A stretch of DNA of 64,000 bases from Clostridium rectalis. GTDB taxonomy: Bacteria; Bacillota; Clostridia; Clostridiales; Clostridiaceae. Below are positions 47,042 to 57,656 of this stretch, one piece after another. The translations under genes were made by a program, and so were the position numbers. The notes below the pieces were generated by a model. That model had not been told where the DNA came from, made no database searches, and was given only the letters and a program-made list of their open reading frames with translations. Numbering within the stretch: position 1 is the first letter of the stretch; each line of letters opens with the position of its first letter. The stretch spans positions 106,543-170,542 of the forward strand of contig NZ_UYZZ01000007.1 in NCBI RefSeq assembly GCF_900626095.1, given 5' to 3'.

Positions 47042-47821
47042 TTATTTTTTAGGAATAGTTATGGTAATCTGTATTTTATCATCTAAATCTTTGGAAGAAT
47101 ACTTTGCGGTTACACCATACTTATCAAATACTTGTTTAACTGTATTAATATATACTTTTGAAGTAAATATACCTTTGATTCTCCTTTTACCATCCTTAGC
47201 TAAATCTTTATTATTAATTTTAAATAATTCCTTCTCTATAAGTTCCTCTGTCTTTTTTACATTTAGAGACTTTTTTATAACAATTTTTAATATTTTTTTC
47301 TGTAACTCTTCATCTTTTAGTTTAAGCAGAGCCCTTGCATGTCTCTCTGTTAAGTTGTTTTGTATTAATATAACTCTAATATTTTGTGAAAGCTTAAGTA
47401 ATCTAATTTTATTAGCTATGGTAGACTGTTTTTTACCTATAATTTCTGCTAATTGCTCTTGAGTATAATTGTGTTCCTTTATTAAATTAAAATATGCTTC
47501 AGCTTCTTCCAAAAAATTCAAATCTTCTCTTTGAATATTTTCTAATAATGCTATAGCAGCAGATTCCTTATTGGTAATATCCACTATTATTACTGGAACC
47601 TTCTCCATGCCTATTTTTTTAGCTGCCCTTAACCTTCTTTCTCCTGCTACAAGTTCATACCTATTATCTTCAATCTTCCTAACTGATAAGGGTTGAATTA
47701 TACCATAACTCTCTATAGACTTAGATAATTCTTCAATTGATTCCTCATTAAATACTTTTCTTGGTTGATATGCATTAGGAGAAATTAATTCTGTTTTTAT
47801 ATAACTTATATTCTCTTCCAT
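47042..47821 (-). CDS. noc: Nucleoid occlusion protein Noc (ParB paralogue)
   Basis: This 259-residue ParB-family protein has GERRLRAAKKIGMEKVP, a helix-turn-helix (TQEQLAEIIGKKQSTIAN) and a C-terminal dimer region. It is encoded apart from parA, between parAB and rsmG, the usual place of noc. In Bacillus Noc binds its own sites and blocks division over DNA; no consensus Noc site was seen here, so the function is inferred from position and sequence. It could be a second ParB acting on parS. Confidence 0.85.
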   Translation of the reverse strand: MEENISYIKTELISPNAYQPRKVFNEESIEELSKSIESYGIIQPLSVRKIEDNRYELVAGERRLRAAKKIGMEKVPVIIVDITNKESAAIALLENIQREDLNFLEEAEAYFNLIKEHNYTQEQLAEIIGKKQSTIANKIRLLKLSQNIRVILIQNNLTERHARALLKLKDEELQKKILKIVIKKSLNVKKTEELIEKELFKINNKDLAKDGKRRIKGIFTSKVYINTVKQVFDKYGVTAKYSSKDLDDKIQITITIPKK

Positions 47822-47923
47822 AATAAACCATCCCTCTTATGCAATGCTATAATTAACAATTCTCCATTTACTTTTAAAATCCTTCTAATTTTGGATATTA
47901 TTATATAATAATTATTATATATC

Positions 47924-48643
47924 CTACTTTAGAGGATTTTTAGTAACACTTCCTGCCTTTCGAGGATACTTTGATGGAGTTCTTTTTACTTTTTTAACAA
48001 TGACTAAATTATGTTTAAGATTACTTTCCTCTATGTTTATTTCTATTACATCCTCTAATTTTCCACCTAAAAGATTTATAGCATTTTTTGAATTTTTTAT
48101 TTCTTCTTCTACTGCTGGACCTTTCATAGCAATAAAATATCCATTTACTTTTACATAAGGTAAACAAAATTCGCTTAGCACTGCCATATTAGCAACCGCT
48201 CTTGATACTACAGCATCAAATTGTTCTCTATATTCTTCTTTTTTTGAAAAATCCTCTGCCCTTCCATGTAATGTATTTAATCTATCTAAACCTAAATCCT
48301 TAATTACCTCATTTAAAAATTTAATTCTTTTGTTTAGTGAGTCTAAAAGGAGAATAGTTTTATCTTCATCAACTATTTTCATAGGCACTCCCGGAAATCC
48401 TGCACCAGTTCCGATATCCATAATCTTTTTACATTCCTTTAGAGGGGCAAATTTATATATTTTTAGTGAATCTATAAAATGTTTTTTTATTATATTCTCA
48501 TCTTCTGTTATAGCTGTTAGATTTATCTTATTATTCCATTCTTTAATTAATTCCTTATATCTTATAAACTTATTGTACTTATCTTCATTGAAACCTATTC
48601 CTACATCTTTACATGCGGAACCTAAAAGTTCAAAATAATCCAT
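47924..48643 (-). CDS. rsmG: 16S rRNA (guanine527-N7)-methyltransferase
   Basis: This 239-residue SAM enzyme has [18 protein letters not shown] and the [15 protein letters not shown] motif. It methylates G527 of 16S rRNA; loss gives low-level streptomycin resistance in other bacteria. It lies 45 bases after mnmG in the same direction. Confidence 0.96.
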   Translation of the reverse strand: MDYFELLGSACKDVGIGFNEDKYNKFIRYKELIKEWNNKINLTAITEDENIIKKHFIDSLKIYKFAPLKECKKIMDIGTGAGFPGVPMKIVDEDKTILLLDSLNKRIKFLNEVIKDLGLDRLNTLHGRAEDFSKKEEYREQFDAVVSRAVANMAVLSEFCLPYVKVNGYFIAMKGPAVEEEIKNSKNAINLLGGKLEDVIEINIEESNLKHNLVIVKKVKRTPSKYPRKAGSVTKNPLK

Positions 48644-48688
48644 GTTAAACCTCCATGTATAAAATACTATTCAACTATATACCTAAGC

Positions 48689-50572
48689 CTAATTCTGACT
48701 CTTATTATATTTATGTTCTAGATATATTAATAATACAGATACATCTGCTGGTGAAACTCCTGATATTCTTGATGCCTGACCTATATTCATTGGCCTAATC
48801 TTCCCTAGCTTTTGAATGGCCTCTTTTCTCAAGCCATGTACATTATTATAATCTATGTTTTCTGGAATTATTTTTCTCTCAAATTTTTTAAACTGTTTAA
48901 CTTGATCCAACTGTTTTTCTATATAGCCCTCATACTTAGCTATTGTATTTACCTCCTCTTGAACATCAAAGGATAGTTTAGGCCTTTCATTATCTAAATC
49001 TTTAACTTTAAAATAATCTAATTCAGGCCTTTTTATTAATTCATACAACGTTATAGGTTTTCTAAGCTCAACAGAATTTAAAGATAGTAAATACTCATTT
49101 ATCTCTTTTTTGTTAGTTATTTTTACATTTTTTATTCTTTCTATTTCTTTTTCTATACTTTGTTTTCTATCTTGGAATTCACTGTATCTCTCTTTTGTTA
49201 CACTTCCTACTTCATACCCCTTTTCAGTAAGTCTTAAATCCGCATTATCTTGTCTTAAAATTAATCTATATTCTGAACGAGAAGTCATCATTCTATATGG
49301 TTCATTTGTGCCCTTAGTTACTAGATCATCAATTAATACTCCAATATATGCATCTGATCTATTAAGTATTAAAGGTTCTTTTCCCTCTATCTTTAATACT
49401 GCATTTATTCCTGCCATTATTCCTTGAGCTGCAGCTTCTTCATAACCAGAACTTCCATTAAGTTGTCCTGCTCCAAATAGCCCATCTATATCCTTAAACT
49501 CTAATGAAAGGCTTAATTGAGTAGGATCTATACAATCATACTCTATTGCATACGCTGTTCTTAAAAATTCTACCTTTTCCATTCCTGGTACACTTCTATA
49601 CATAGCTATCTGAACATCTTCTGGTAGTGAACTTGACATACCTCCAACATACATCTCCTCTGTATTTTCCCCTTCTGGTTCTAAAAACACCTGATGTTTT
49701 TCCTTATCAGGAAATCTCATAACTTTATCCTCTATCGAAGGGCAATATCTAGGACCAATACCCTCTATTGACCCATTATATAATGGAGATCTATTTATAT
49801 TTTCTCTTATAATTTCATGAGTTTTACCATTTGTATAAGTTAAATAACAAGATATTTGTTCCTTTTTTAAATCTTTAGTCATGAATGAAAATGGAACTAT
49901 TTTTTCATCTCCCGCTTGTTCTATCATTTTAGAAAAATCTATAGTTCTGCTATTTACTCTAGCAGGTGTTCCAGTCTTAAATCTTCTTAAACTAATACCA
50001 AGCTTTAAAAGGCTTTGAGATAAATCATTAGCAGGAAAAAGTCCATTAGGTCCACTACTGTAACTTATATCACCTATTATAATTTTTCCTTTTAAATAAG
50101 TTCCTGTAGCTAATATTATAGTTTTAGTTATATAATAAGCACCATTTTTAGTTAAAACACCTTTAACTTTTCCATTTTCTACATCAATACTAATAACTTC
50201 TATTTGTTTTAATGTTAAATTTTCTTGATTTTCTAAAATACTTTTCATTCTTTCAGAATATTTTCTTTTATCAGCCTGTGCTCTTAATGAATGTACTGCT
50301 GGCCCTTTAGATGTATTCAACATTCTGGATTGTATAAAAGTATCATCAATATTTTTTCCGATTTCTCCACCTAATGCATCTATTTCTCTTACTAAATGTC
50401 CCTTTGCAGTTCCTCCAATATTAGGATTACATGGCATTAAAGCTACACTATCAAGATTTATGGTACAAACCAAAACTTTACATCCCATCCTTGCTGCCAC
50501 AAGTCCCGCTTCACAACCAGCATGACCTGCACCAACTACAACTACATCATATTCTCCTGCAAAATACTTCAT
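48689..50572 (-). CDS. mnmG: tRNA uridine 5-carboxymethylaminomethyl modification enzyme MnmG (GidA)
   Basis: This 627-residue FAD protein starts with [20 protein letters not shown] and has [22 protein letters not shown] and RYCPSIEDK. With MnmE it installs the cmnm5 group at wobble U34 of several tRNAs. It lies 10 bases after mnmE. Confidence 0.98.
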   Translation of the reverse strand: MKYFAGEYDVVVVGAGHAGCEAGLVAARMGCKVLVCTINLDSVALMPCNPNIGGTAKGHLVREIDALGGEIGKNIDDTFIQSRMLNTSKGPAVHSLRAQADKRKYSERMKSILENQENLTLKQIEVISIDVENGKVKGVLTKNGAYYITKTIILATGTYLKGKIIIGDISYSSGPNGLFPANDLSQSLLKLGISLRRFKTGTPARVNSRTIDFSKMIEQAGDEKIVPFSFMTKDLKKEQISCYLTYTNGKTHEIIRENINRSPLYNGSIEGIGPRYCPSIEDKVMRFPDKEKHQVFLEPEGENTEEMYVGGMSSSLPEDVQIAMYRSVPGMEKVEFLRTAYAIEYDCIDPTQLSLSLEFKDIDGLFGAGQLNGSSGYEEAAAQGIMAGINAVLKIEGKEPLILNRSDAYIGVLIDDLVTKGTNEPYRMMTSRSEYRLILRQDNADLRLTEKGYEVGSVTKERYSEFQDRKQSIEKEIERIKNVKITNKKEINEYLLSLNSVELRKPITLYELIKRPELDYFKVKDLDNERPKLSFDVQEEVNTIAKYEGYIEKQLDQVKQFKKFERKIIPENIDYNNVHGLRKEAIQKLGKIRPMNIGQASRISGVSPADVSVLLIYLEHKYNKSQN

Positions 50573-50582
50573 ATACTTTTCC

Positions 50583-51962
50583 CTACTTTCCTAAACAAAA
50601 TTCTGAAAAAATTTTATCTATTATATCTTCCTCTATTGTATCTCCAGTTATTTCTCCAAGTTTTATCCATGCATTTCTTATATCTATAGATGCTAAATCT
50701 ATTGCTAAAGTATTATTCAAAGTATTAAGTGCTGAATTACAGCTTTCCTTTGCCCTTATTAACGCTTCTTTATGTCTTGTATTGGTTATCATCAACTCTC
50801 CAGATTTTACTTCTCCATCAAAAAATAACTCTTTAATACAATTTTTCAACTTTTCAAGTCCTTTTCCTGTCTTAGCTGAAGTTTCTATAATATAATTAGA
50901 GTTTAATTCAGTTAAATTATCTAAATTCACTTCTTTATTTAAATCGTTCTTATTTAATAATACTACATATTTGTTATTTTTTATATAATTTATTATCTCA
51001 TAATCCTCACTGTCAAGTTTTCTACTAGAATCTATCATGAATATTATTAAATCAGCTTCATTTATCTTTTCCCTAGATTTTTCTACACCAATTTTCTCAA
51101 CAATATCCTTAGTTTCCCTAATACCCGCCGTATCAACTATCTTTATAGGTACCCCATCTAAATTAATATATTCCTCAATAACATCCCTAGTTGTACCAGG
51201 TATTTCTGTAACTATAGCTCTCTTTTCTTTAAGTAATGCATTTAGTAATGAAGATTTACCTACATTAGGTTTACCAACTATAACCACATTTAAACCTTCT
51301 CTAAGTATTTTCCCCTCTTCTGCAGTAACTAGCAACCTACTTATTTCTCCCATTATTTCAATTAAATCCTTATTAACTTGATTTGATGTAATTTCCTCAA
51401 GATCCTCTTCTGGAAAATCCACAGTTGCTTCAATATGAGCTATTGTTTGTAATAACTTATTTCTTAACAAATTTATTTCCTCAGAAATCTTTCCGCCAGA
51501 TTGTAATACAGCAGATTTCATAGATAATTCAGTTTTTGATCTTATTATATCAATAACAGCTTCCGCTTGACTTAAATCAATTCTTCCATTTAAAAAAGCC
51601 CTTTTAGTAAATTCTCCTGGTTCTGCAACTCTTGCCCCTGATTTCACAACTTCATGTAAAATTTTCTTAGTAGGAGTAACACCACCATGACAATTAATCT
51701 CTATAGTATCCTCTGCAGTATAGCTTTTAGGACCTTTCATATAACTTATTAAAACTTCATCTAATATATCTCCTGTTTCTTTTTCTATTATATGTCCATA
51801 TCGCATAGTATAAGGTTTCATATCTAATAATTCTTTTCCGTTTTTTCCCTTAAAAATATTGTTTGCTATTTTTAGACTATTGTCACCAGAAATTCTTATA
51901 ATTGAGATTCCACCTTCACCTAGCACTGTTGAAACTGCAGCTATAGTATCAAATTCTTTCAT
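50583..51962 (-). CDS. mnmE: tRNA modification GTPase MnmE (TrmE)
   Basis: This 459-residue protein has an N-terminal folate-binding domain ([20 protein letters not shown]) and helical parts flanking a G domain. The G domain has [25 protein letters not shown] and NKNDL. The C-terminal motif is CLGK with the essential Cys. It is the partner of MnmG. Confidence 0.98.
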   Translation of the reverse strand: MKEFDTIAAVSTVLGEGGISIIRISGDNSLKIANNIFKGKNGKELLDMKPYTMRYGHIIEKETGDILDEVLISYMKGPKSYTAEDTIEINCHGGVTPTKKILHEVVKSGARVAEPGEFTKRAFLNGRIDLSQAEAVIDIIRSKTELSMKSAVLQSGGKISEEINLLRNKLLQTIAHIEATVDFPEEDLEEITSNQVNKDLIEIMGEISRLLVTAEEGKILREGLNVVIVGKPNVGKSSLLNALLKEKRAIVTEIPGTTRDVIEEYINLDGVPIKIVDTAGIRETKDIVEKIGVEKSREKINEADLIIFMIDSSRKLDSEDYEIINYIKNNKYVVLLNKNDLNKEVNLDNLTELNSNYIIETSAKTGKGLEKLKNCIKELFFDGEVKSGELMITNTRHKEALIRAKESCNSALNTLNNTLAIDLASIDIRNAWIKLGEITGDTIEEDIIDKIFSEFCLGK

Positions 51963-52016
51963 TATCTTACACTCCTTATAATTACAGCATTCTTTATTTT
52001 TTACTTTAAAGTTAAA

Positions 52017-52040
52017 AAGAAAGCCATATCAGGCTTTCTT
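52017..52040 (-). terminator. Terminator after jag
   Basis: AAGAAAGCC (52017-52025) pairs with GGCTTTCTT (52032-52040) and on the minus strand TTTTTAACTTT follows. It includes the jag stop codon, so rpmH-rnpA-yidD-yidC-jag end here and mnmE starts a new unit. Confidence 0.8.
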
Positions 52041-52655
52041 CAAGTCAACTACTACTCTTCTATAAGGTTCTTCACCTTCACTATAGGTCTCAACTTCTGG
52101 ATTGTTTTGAAGAACTGAATGAATAATCCTTCTTTCATATGGGTTCATTGGTTCAAGTTTTACAACTTTACCCGTTTTCCTTGCTTTAGTAGCTATCTTC
52201 ATAGCAAGTCTTTTTAATGTTTCTTCTCTTTTTTGTCTGTAATTTTCTGTATCCAGTACAACTCTTTTATATTCCTCATCATGATCCTTATTAATTACAA
52301 GACTTAACAAATATTGAATAGAATCCAAAGTTTCTCCTCTATAACCAATAAGTATTCCCATATCCGGTCCAGTCATGCATATTTTTAAAATATTATCTTC
52401 ATCTTTTATACGAATTTCTGCCTTTATCCCCATACAATCTAATATTTTTTTTAAAAATGATTTTGCTTCATATATATAATCTTTTTTAACTGTAACTTTT
52501 ATCTTAGCTGGTCTTGCTCCTATTATCTTAAATAAACCCCTACTACCTTCATCAATAACTTCCACATCTATTTTGTCCTCTGTAACATTAAGCTCTTTAA
52601 GAGCATTTTTTACAGCACCCTCAACTGTCTTTCCCATCATATATATTGTCTTCAT
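52029..52655 (-). CDS. jag: RNA-binding protein KhpB (Jag, SpoIIIJ-associated)
   Basis: This 208-residue protein has an N-terminal Jag domain (MGKTVEGAVKNALKELNV) and a KH domain with MGILIGYRGETLDSIQYLLS. The C-terminal R3H domain includes MNPYERRIIHSVLQ. It binds RNA and is linked to cell-envelope growth. It lies 14 bases after yidC. Confidence 0.95.
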   Translation of the reverse strand: MKTIYMMGKTVEGAVKNALKELNVTEDKIDVEVIDEGSRGLFKIIGARPAKIKVTVKKDYIYEAKSFLKKILDCMGIKAEIRIKDEDNILKICMTGPDMGILIGYRGETLDSIQYLLSLVINKDHDEEYKRVVLDTENYRQKREETLKRLAMKIATKARKTGKVVKLEPMNPYERRIIHSVLQNNPEVETYSEGEEPYRRVVVDLKKA

Positions 52656-52669
52656 ACCGTAAACACCCC

Positions 52670-53332
52670 CTAGGCATCATTTTCGGTCATATGCTTCTCT
52701 TCTAACTTCTTTGTAAGAATAGTTTGACCCATCTGAATTATATTACTAGCTACCCAATATAATCCTAATGCTGCCTTTATTTTAAAAGTTATGTAAATCA
52801 TAAATAAAGACATAAAGAAATTCATATTCTTTGCTTGCTTTGCCTGAGGACTATCTGAAGCTGGATTCATTAATAATCCAGAATAATACTGAGTTGCTCC
52901 AGCAAGAACTGCCAAAACTACATCAGGCTTAGCTAAATCCTTTATCCATAAAAAGCTTATTCCGCTTATTCCGTTAATATTATTAAACACATAGTAAAGT
53001 GCTATAAGTATTGGCCATTGTATAAGCATAGGCAAACATCCACCTAAAGGATTAACCCCATACTCTTTATAAAGTTTCATTAATTCTTGTTGAGCTCTTT
53101 GAGGATCATTTTTGTACTTTTCTTGTAACTTCTTTTGTTTAGGCTGAAGTTTTGTCATCCTAATACTTGACCTTATAGATTTTATATTAAGAGGTACAAG
53201 AATTATCTTTATAATTAATGTAACTAAAATGATAGCAACACCATAAGAATAGTTTTCATTAGTAATTACATTTGCTACAATTTTGTGTATAAAAATGAAA
53301 AATTCAACTAACGCATTATTTAAATGACTCAT
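52670..53332 (-). CDS. yidC: Membrane protein insertase YidC (SpoIIIJ type)
   Basis: This 220-residue protein has five hydrophobic segments and the conserved KYKNDPQRAQQELMKLYKEY and GVNPLGGCLPMLIQWPILIA regions. It is shorter than typical YidC and has no lipoprotein signal with an N-terminal Cys, unlike Bacillus SpoIIIJ. The hydrophilic groove Arg lies in IKSIRSSIRMTKL. It inserts membrane proteins with SecYEG or alone. Confidence 0.95.
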   Translation of the reverse strand: MSHLNNALVEFFIFIHKIVANVITNENYSYGVAIILVTLIIKIILVPLNIKSIRSSIRMTKLQPKQKKLQEKYKNDPQRAQQELMKLYKEYGVNPLGGCLPMLIQWPILIALYYVFNNINGISGISFLWIKDLAKPDVVLAVLAGATQYYSGLLMNPASDSPQAKQAKNMNFFMSLFMIYITFKIKAALGLYWVASNIIQMGQTILTKKLEEKHMTENDA

Positions 53333-53350
53333 TATAAACCTCCAGATACA

Positions 53351-53560
53351 TTATTTAACAGGGTCATATCCTCCCTCATTGAAAGGATTACATTTTAAAA
53401 TTCTCTTAAACGCCATCCATCCCCCTTTAATTGCTCCATATTTTATAATAGCTTCCAAAGCATATTGTGAACAAGTGGGATAAAATCTGCAACATGGCCT
53501 TTTAAGAGGAGATATATACTGTCTATAGAATTTAATTAATATAATTAAAATTTTTTTCAA
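53351..53560 (-). CDS. yidD: Membrane protein insertion efficiency factor YidD
   Basis: This 69-residue protein has [20 protein letters not shown] and [20 protein letters not shown], the YidD signature. It lies between rnpA (overlap of 4 bases) and yidC, as in most bacteria. Confidence 0.96.
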   Translation of the reverse strand: MKKILIILIKFYRQYISPLKRPCCRFYPTCSQYALEAIIKYGAIKGGWMAFKRILKCNPFNEGGYDPVK

Positions 53561-53895
53561 CTATTATATAAACCTGCCTTTTTACACAAATTCAACATTG
53601 CATTTTCTATATTTTTAAAATCTTTATCATTAGCATTTACTCTAGCAATAAAAATAAGATCGTATCCTTGTTTTAGTTTATTATAGTTTAATCTGTAACT
53701 TTCTTTTATCAATCTTTTTACTCTGTTTCTAACTACACTTTTCCCTACTTTCTTACTTACCGAAATTCCTAGTCTGTTATCTTGAATTTTACTATTTTTA
53801 TATACATATAGCACTAATAAAGAATTTGAAAAAGATTTTCCTCTTCTATACACTAACCTAAATTCCATATTTTTTCGCAATTTATGTTTATTCAT
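53557..53895 (-). CDS. rnpA: Ribonuclease P protein component
   Basis: This 112-residue basic protein has [20 protein letters not shown] and the RNR motif in [15 protein letters not shown]. It helps the RNase P RNA cut tRNA leaders. I chose ATG 53895, preceded by AGGAG, over the longer frame to 53928. Confidence 0.96.
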   Translation of the reverse strand: MNKHKLRKNMEFRLVYRRGKSFSNSLLVLYVYKNSKIQDNRLGISVSKKVGKSVVRNRVKRLIKESYRLNYNKLKQGYDLIFIARVNANDKDFKNIENAMLNLCKKAGLYNS

Positions 53896-53937
53896 AAATA
53901 ATACTCCTAATACTACGTTTTTCTGCAATTGCAGAAA

Positions 53938-53959
53938 AAGGCCACAATACCGCGGCCTT
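53938..53959 (-). terminator. Partial terminator between rpmH and rnpA
   Basis: AAGGCC and GGCCTT form a 6-pair stem around a 10-base loop, followed on the minus strand by TTTTTC. It overlaps the rpmH stop. It may reduce rnpA relative to rpmH expression. Confidence 0.65.
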
Positions 53960-54092
53960 ATGCTGTCAATCTTTTTCTACCTTTTTGTCTTCTTCTTTTT
54001 ATAACATTTCTTCCAGATAGAGATCTCATTCTCTTTCTAAATCCGTGTTCCTTTTTTCTCTGTCTCTTTTTTGGTTGGTATGTCATGAACAT
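53958..54092 (-). CDS. rpmH: 50S ribosomal protein L34
   Basis: The minus strand codes for a 44-residue basic protein ([20 protein letters not shown], then [20 protein letters not shown]), the L34 signature. It starts at ATG 54092 behind GGGGGTGG. It is the gene next to the origin on the left and opens the rpmH-rnpA-yidD-yidC-jag operon. Confidence 0.97.
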   Translation of the reverse strand: MFMTYQPKKRQRKKEHGFRKRMRSLSGRNVIKRRRQKGRKRLTA

Positions 54093-54604
54093 TTCATTCC
54101 ACCCCCTTTTTACCTAAGTTTAATATATAGCAATTAACTTACTATCTTAATTTATAGTTTTACTATTAAATTATATATTTACTACAATCTAATGTCAAGA
54201 AAAACGGTTATTGTTAATATTTAAAAATAATTTTTGTGGATAACTTCTTGAATCACCTTATATGTTCTGTTATTATTAATATTAGATTGTTGATAACTAA
54301 TTTTTAAAACAAAGTTATCAACAGCTGTTGATAACTTTGTGTATAACTTGTTATCTTTATTGTTATTTATTATATTTTTTACTATTTTATCTTGATTTTT
54401 TGCTGTTTTTACATGTATTAATAATGTTATTTAAAAAAAAACAAATTTGTTGATATTTAAGTTTTAAACGAATTATCAACAAAAAGTATTAACATGTGAA
54501 TACTTTTAAAAGCAAATATTAAGTAGGATTTTAGTGTTGATAATTTTATTCACTTATTGTTAATTATTATAATTTATATAAAAACTTGAACTGGAGGATA
54601 AAAA
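54093..54604. other. oriC part 1: rpmH-dnaA intergenic region
   Basis: These 512 bases contain one perfect DnaA box TGTGGATAA (54235-54243). Several TGTTGATAA-type boxes lie at 54288-54296, 54473-54481 (inverted) and 54535-54543. The 32-base palindrome at 54309-54340 and TGTGTATAA at 54339-54347 are also here. The region is very A+T-rich and must also contain the dnaA and rpmH promoters. In related clostridia this is one half of a bipartite origin. Confidence 0.85.
54309..54340. repeat. Perfect 32-base palindrome of two DnaA-like boxes
   Basis: ACAAAGTTATCAACAG is followed by its exact reverse complement. Each arm contains TTATCAACA, one base from the DnaA box TTATCCACA, and the two boxes face each other. 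Confidence 0.9.
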
Positions 54605-55966
54605 ATGGATACCCAATTGAAAGATATCTGGGATAAAACTTTAAACATTGTAAAAGGCGAACTTACTGAAGTTAGTTTTAACACATGGATTAAAAGTATA
54701 ACGCCTATAAAGATAGAACAGGATTCTATTTTTTTGCGCGTACCTAATGACTTCACCAAAGGAATTTTAACTAGCAGATATAAGGATTTAATAATAAACG
54801 CCTTAAAACTCATCACTTCTAAAAAATATAATGTAGAATTTTTTATCGCTTCAGAAGAAGCCCCTGATTTAGAAACTAAAAAATCTAACTCAGAAATAAA
54901 TTCAAACAAAAATAGTAAAGTAGTTGCTAGTGATGAAATGTCTGCCATGCTTAATCCAAAATATACTTTTGACTCTTTTGTTATAGGAAACAGTAATAGA
55001 TTTGCACACGCAGCATCACTTGCTGTAGCAGAAGCCCCAGCTAAAGCATATAATCCTTTATTTATATACGGTGGTGTTGGTCTTGGAAAAACTCACTTAA
55101 TGCATGCAATTGGTCATTACATATTAAAAAATAATCCTATTTCAAAAGTAGTATATGTTTCTTCAGAAAAATTTACAAATGAACTGATAAATTCAATTAA
55201 AGATGATAAAAATGAAGAATTTAGAAACAAATATAGAAATGTAGATATACTTTTAATTGATGATATTCAATTCATTGCAGGTAAAGAACGAACTCAAGAA
55301 GAATTTTTCCATACATTTAATGCTTTATATGAAGCGGACAAGCAGATTATACTATCTAGTGATAGACCTCCAAAAGAAATTCCAACATTAGAAGATAGGC
55401 TACGATCTAGGTTCGAATGGGGACTTATTGCTGATATACAAGCCCCTGATTTTGAAACTCGTATGGCTATATTAAAGAAAAAAGCTGATGTAGAGAATTT
55501 AAATATTCCAAATGAAGTTATGGTGTATATTGCTACCAAAATTAAATCTAATATTAGAGAGTTAGAAGGAGCTCTTATACGAATTGTGGCATTTTCTTCT
55601 CTAACTAATAAAGAAATAAGTGTAGATTTAGCTTCTGAAGCTCTAAAAGATATTATATCTAATAAACAATCTAAGCAGGTTACTATAGATTTAATTCAAG
55701 ATATAGTATCTAGTTATTTTAATTTAAGAGTAGAAGATTTTAAATCAGCAAGAAGAACAAGAAATGTTGCATTCCCAAGACAAATAGCGATGTATCTATG
55801 TAGAAAACTCACAGACACATCTCTCCCTAAAATAGGTGAAGAATTTGGTGGTAGAGATCATACTACCGTAATACATGCTTATGAAAAAATATCTACAAAT
55901 CTAAAGGAAGATGAATCTCTTCAGAATACTATAAATGAATTAAGCAAAAAAATAACTCAAAAATAG
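54605..55966 (+). CDS. dnaA: Chromosomal replication initiator protein DnaA
   Basis: This 453-residue protein has four domains: domain I (1-80), a linker (about 85-115), the AAA+ domain III and domain IV. In domain III Walker A is [13 protein letters not shown] near 158, Walker B is ILLIDDIQF and the arginine finger region follows. Domain IV contains [15 protein letters not shown]. It binds the DnaA boxes on both sides of the gene and opens oriC. GGAGG lies before ATG 54605. Confidence 0.98.
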   Translation: MDTQLKDIWDKTLNIVKGELTEVSFNTWIKSITPIKIEQDSIFLRVPNDFTKGILTSRYKDLIINALKLITSKKYNVEFFIASEEAPDLETKKSNSEINSNKNSKVVASDEMSAMLNPKYTFDSFVIGNSNRFAHAASLAVAEAPAKAYNPLFIYGGVGLGKTHLMHAIGHYILKNNPISKVVYVSSEKFTNELINSIKDDKNEEFRNKYRNVDILLIDDIQFIAGKERTQEEFFHTFNALYEADKQIILSSDRPPKEIPTLEDRLRSRFEWGLIADIQAPDFETRMAILKKKADVENLNIPNEVMVYIATKIKSNIRELEGALIRIVAFSSLTNKEISVDLASEALKDIISNKQSKQVTIDLIQDIVSSYFNLRVEDFKSARRTRNVAFPRQIAMYLCRKLTDTSLPKIGEEFGGRDHTTVIHAYEKISTNLKEDESLQNTINELSKKITQK

Positions 55967-56232
55967 TTAACAAATGTGTATTATTTCTTTATAATATCAT
56001 GTGGATAAGTAATTTTATATCTTTTATGTTCTAACAATGTGGATAAGGACATTAAATTTTGAATACTTATCCACAATTATTTTTCTCTGATTTCCTAGTT
56101 ATATCAATGGTTTTAAGGGTTATTAACAAATCCACAACCCCTACTACTATTACTACTAAATATTTTAATTATCTTCTCTATCTAATATAATTAACTAACA
56201 TGTGGATATATTTTAAGGAGGTTTTAAACACT
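55967..56232. other. oriC part 2: dnaA-dnaN intergenic region with unwinding site
   Basis: Perfect DnaA boxes lie at 56000-56008 and 56038-56046 (TGTGGATAA) and inverted at 56067-56075 (TTATCCACA). A variant AAATCCACA (56128-56136) is followed by CCCC and then a DnaA-trio array. An A+T-rich stretch follows up to the dnaN ribosome site. This layout matches the origin unwinding region of Bacillus-type origins. Confidence 0.85.
56141..56158 (-). promoter_or_regulatory. DnaA-trio array (predicted DNA unwinding start)
   Basis: The plus strand reads CTACTACTATTACTACTA. Its complement, read 3' to 5', is GAT-GAT-GAT-AAT-GAT-GAT, six consecutive DnaA-trios. It follows a variant DnaA box and a CCCC cluster, as in the basal unwinding system described for B. 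subtilis. Confidence 0.8.
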
Positions 56233-57336
56233 ATGAAAATAATATGTGAAAAAAATATATTACAAGAAGCTATATCTATAGTTCAAAAAGCCGTAACAGG
56301 AAAATCAACAATGCAAGTACTTCAAGGTATTTTAATAAATGCGTCAAAAGATTGTATAAAATTCACAGGTTCGGACATAGATTTAAGTATTGAGACTAAA
56401 ATACATGCTGAAGTATTAGATGAAGGTTCAATAGTAGTAGATTCTAAAATATTTGGAGAGATTATAAGAAAGTTACCTAATGATAAAATAGAAATTAGTG
56501 CGAAAGAAGAAAATGTAATAGAAATAGTTTGCCAAAAATCAAAATTTGCTTTAGTTCATATGGATGCAAATGATTTTCCAGAATTACCTATTATCAATGA
56601 AAACTCAATGTTCTCAATACCTCAAAAAATATTAAAAAACATGATAAAAGGAACTATTTTTGCAACTGCTCAGGAAGAGACTAGACCTATATTAACAGGA
56701 ATTTTATTTGAAATTCATGATAAAAAATTTAATTTGGTAGCCTTAGATGGTTATAGATTAGCATTGAAATCTGAGTACATAGATAGTGATAATAGTATAA
56801 GTGCTGTTATTCCAGGAAAAACATTAAACGAAGTTTCTAAAATTTTAGAAGATGAGGATAAAAATGTAAATATAACTTTTACCCCTAATCACATTTTATT
56901 TAGTATAGGTGAAACTAAGATTATATCCAGATTATTAGAAGGAGAATTCATAAAATATAGCTCTATAATTCCTGAAGAATATAATTTAAAAATTATTGCT
57001 AGAAAATCAGAACTACTAAATTGTATAGAAAGAGCATCCCTTATGGCTAAGGATGGTAATACAAGTTTGATAAAATTAAATATTGAAGATGACAATATGA
57101 TTATAACGTCTAATTCTCAATTGGGAATGGTCAGGGAAGAAATAAATATAATTTTGCAAGGGCAATCTTTGCAAATTGCATTTAATTCAAAGTATTTAAT
57201 AGATGTATTTAAAACTATGGAGGAAGAGGAAATAGTTATGGAACTGTCTAGTAGTGTTAGTCCGTGCGTTATAAGAAATAAAGAAAATAATAATTGCACA
57301 TATTTAGTACTACCAGTTAGATTATTAAATAATTAA
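56233..57336 (+). CDS. dnaN: DNA polymerase III beta subunit (sliding clamp)
   Basis: This 367-residue protein begins MKIICEKNILQEAISIVQKA and has the three repeated clamp domains, with VALDGYRLAL in the second and YLVLPVRLL at the C-terminus. I chose ATG 56233 because AAGGAGG lies before it; the frame extends to 56200 without a ribosome site. Confidence 0.98.
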   Translation: MKIICEKNILQEAISIVQKAVTGKSTMQVLQGILINASKDCIKFTGSDIDLSIETKIHAEVLDEGSIVVDSKIFGEIIRKLPNDKIEISAKEENVIEIVCQKSKFALVHMDANDFPELPIINENSMFSIPQKILKNMIKGTIFATAQEETRPILTGILFEIHDKKFNLVALDGYRLALKSEYIDSDNSISAVIPGKTLNEVSKILEDEDKNVNITFTPNHILFSIGETKIISRLLEGEFIKYSSIIPEEYNLKIIARKSELLNCIERASLMAKDGNTSLIKLNIEDDNMIITSNSQLGMVREEINIILQGQSLQIAFNSKYLIDVFKTMEEEEIVMELSSSVSPCVIRNKENNNCTYLVLPVRLLNN

Positions 57337-57348
57337 GGAGAAAGGTTT

Positions 57349-57555
57349 ATGATAGAGGTAAAAATAAATACAGAAATAATAAAATTAGATGCCTTTTTAA
57401 AGTGGAGTGGAGCAGTTAGCTTAGGTTCAGAAGCAAAAATCTTTATACAAGATGGATTAGTTAAGGTTAACGGAAAAGTTGAAACAAGAAGAGGAAAAAA
57501 GTTAAGTAAAAATGATAAAATAGAATTTAATAATGAATGCTATTTAATAGTATAA
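57349..57555 (+). CDS. yaaA: S4-domain RNA-binding protein YaaA
   Basis: This 68-residue protein has an S4 fold with IKLDAFLKWSGAVSLGSEAK and VKVNGKVETRRGKKL. It is conserved between dnaN and recF and is thought to act on ribosomal RNA; its role is not firmly known. Confidence 0.94.
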   Translation: MIEVKINTEIIKLDAFLKWSGAVSLGSEAKIFIQDGLVKVNGKVETRRGKKLSKNDKIEFNNECYLIV

Positions 57556-57565
57556 TATAGAAATA

Positions 57566-57600
57566 GCACAATGTATTTTTTATATAAATTTACATTGTGC
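57566..57600 (+). terminator. Hairpin between yaaA and recF
   Basis: GCACAATGTA (57566-57575) and its complement (57591-57600) form a 10-pair stem without a T run. It may attenuate read-through into recF, whose own promoter seems to lie just after (TTGTTG 57609, TATAAT 57631, spacing 16). Confidence 0.55.
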
Positions 57601-57656
57601 ATACTAATTTGTTGAATAATTATATTGTGATATAATTATATATAGGTGTTTTAGTT

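Noticed and set aside
47890..47925. A+T-only palindrome between noc and rsmG
   Set aside because: All A:T pairs and simple repeats; not distinguishable from base-composition noise, so not called as a terminator.
50431..50895. 154-codon plus-strand frame over the mnmG/mnmE junction
   Set aside because: It spans two highly conserved genes on the other strand and its composition is that of antisense DNA.
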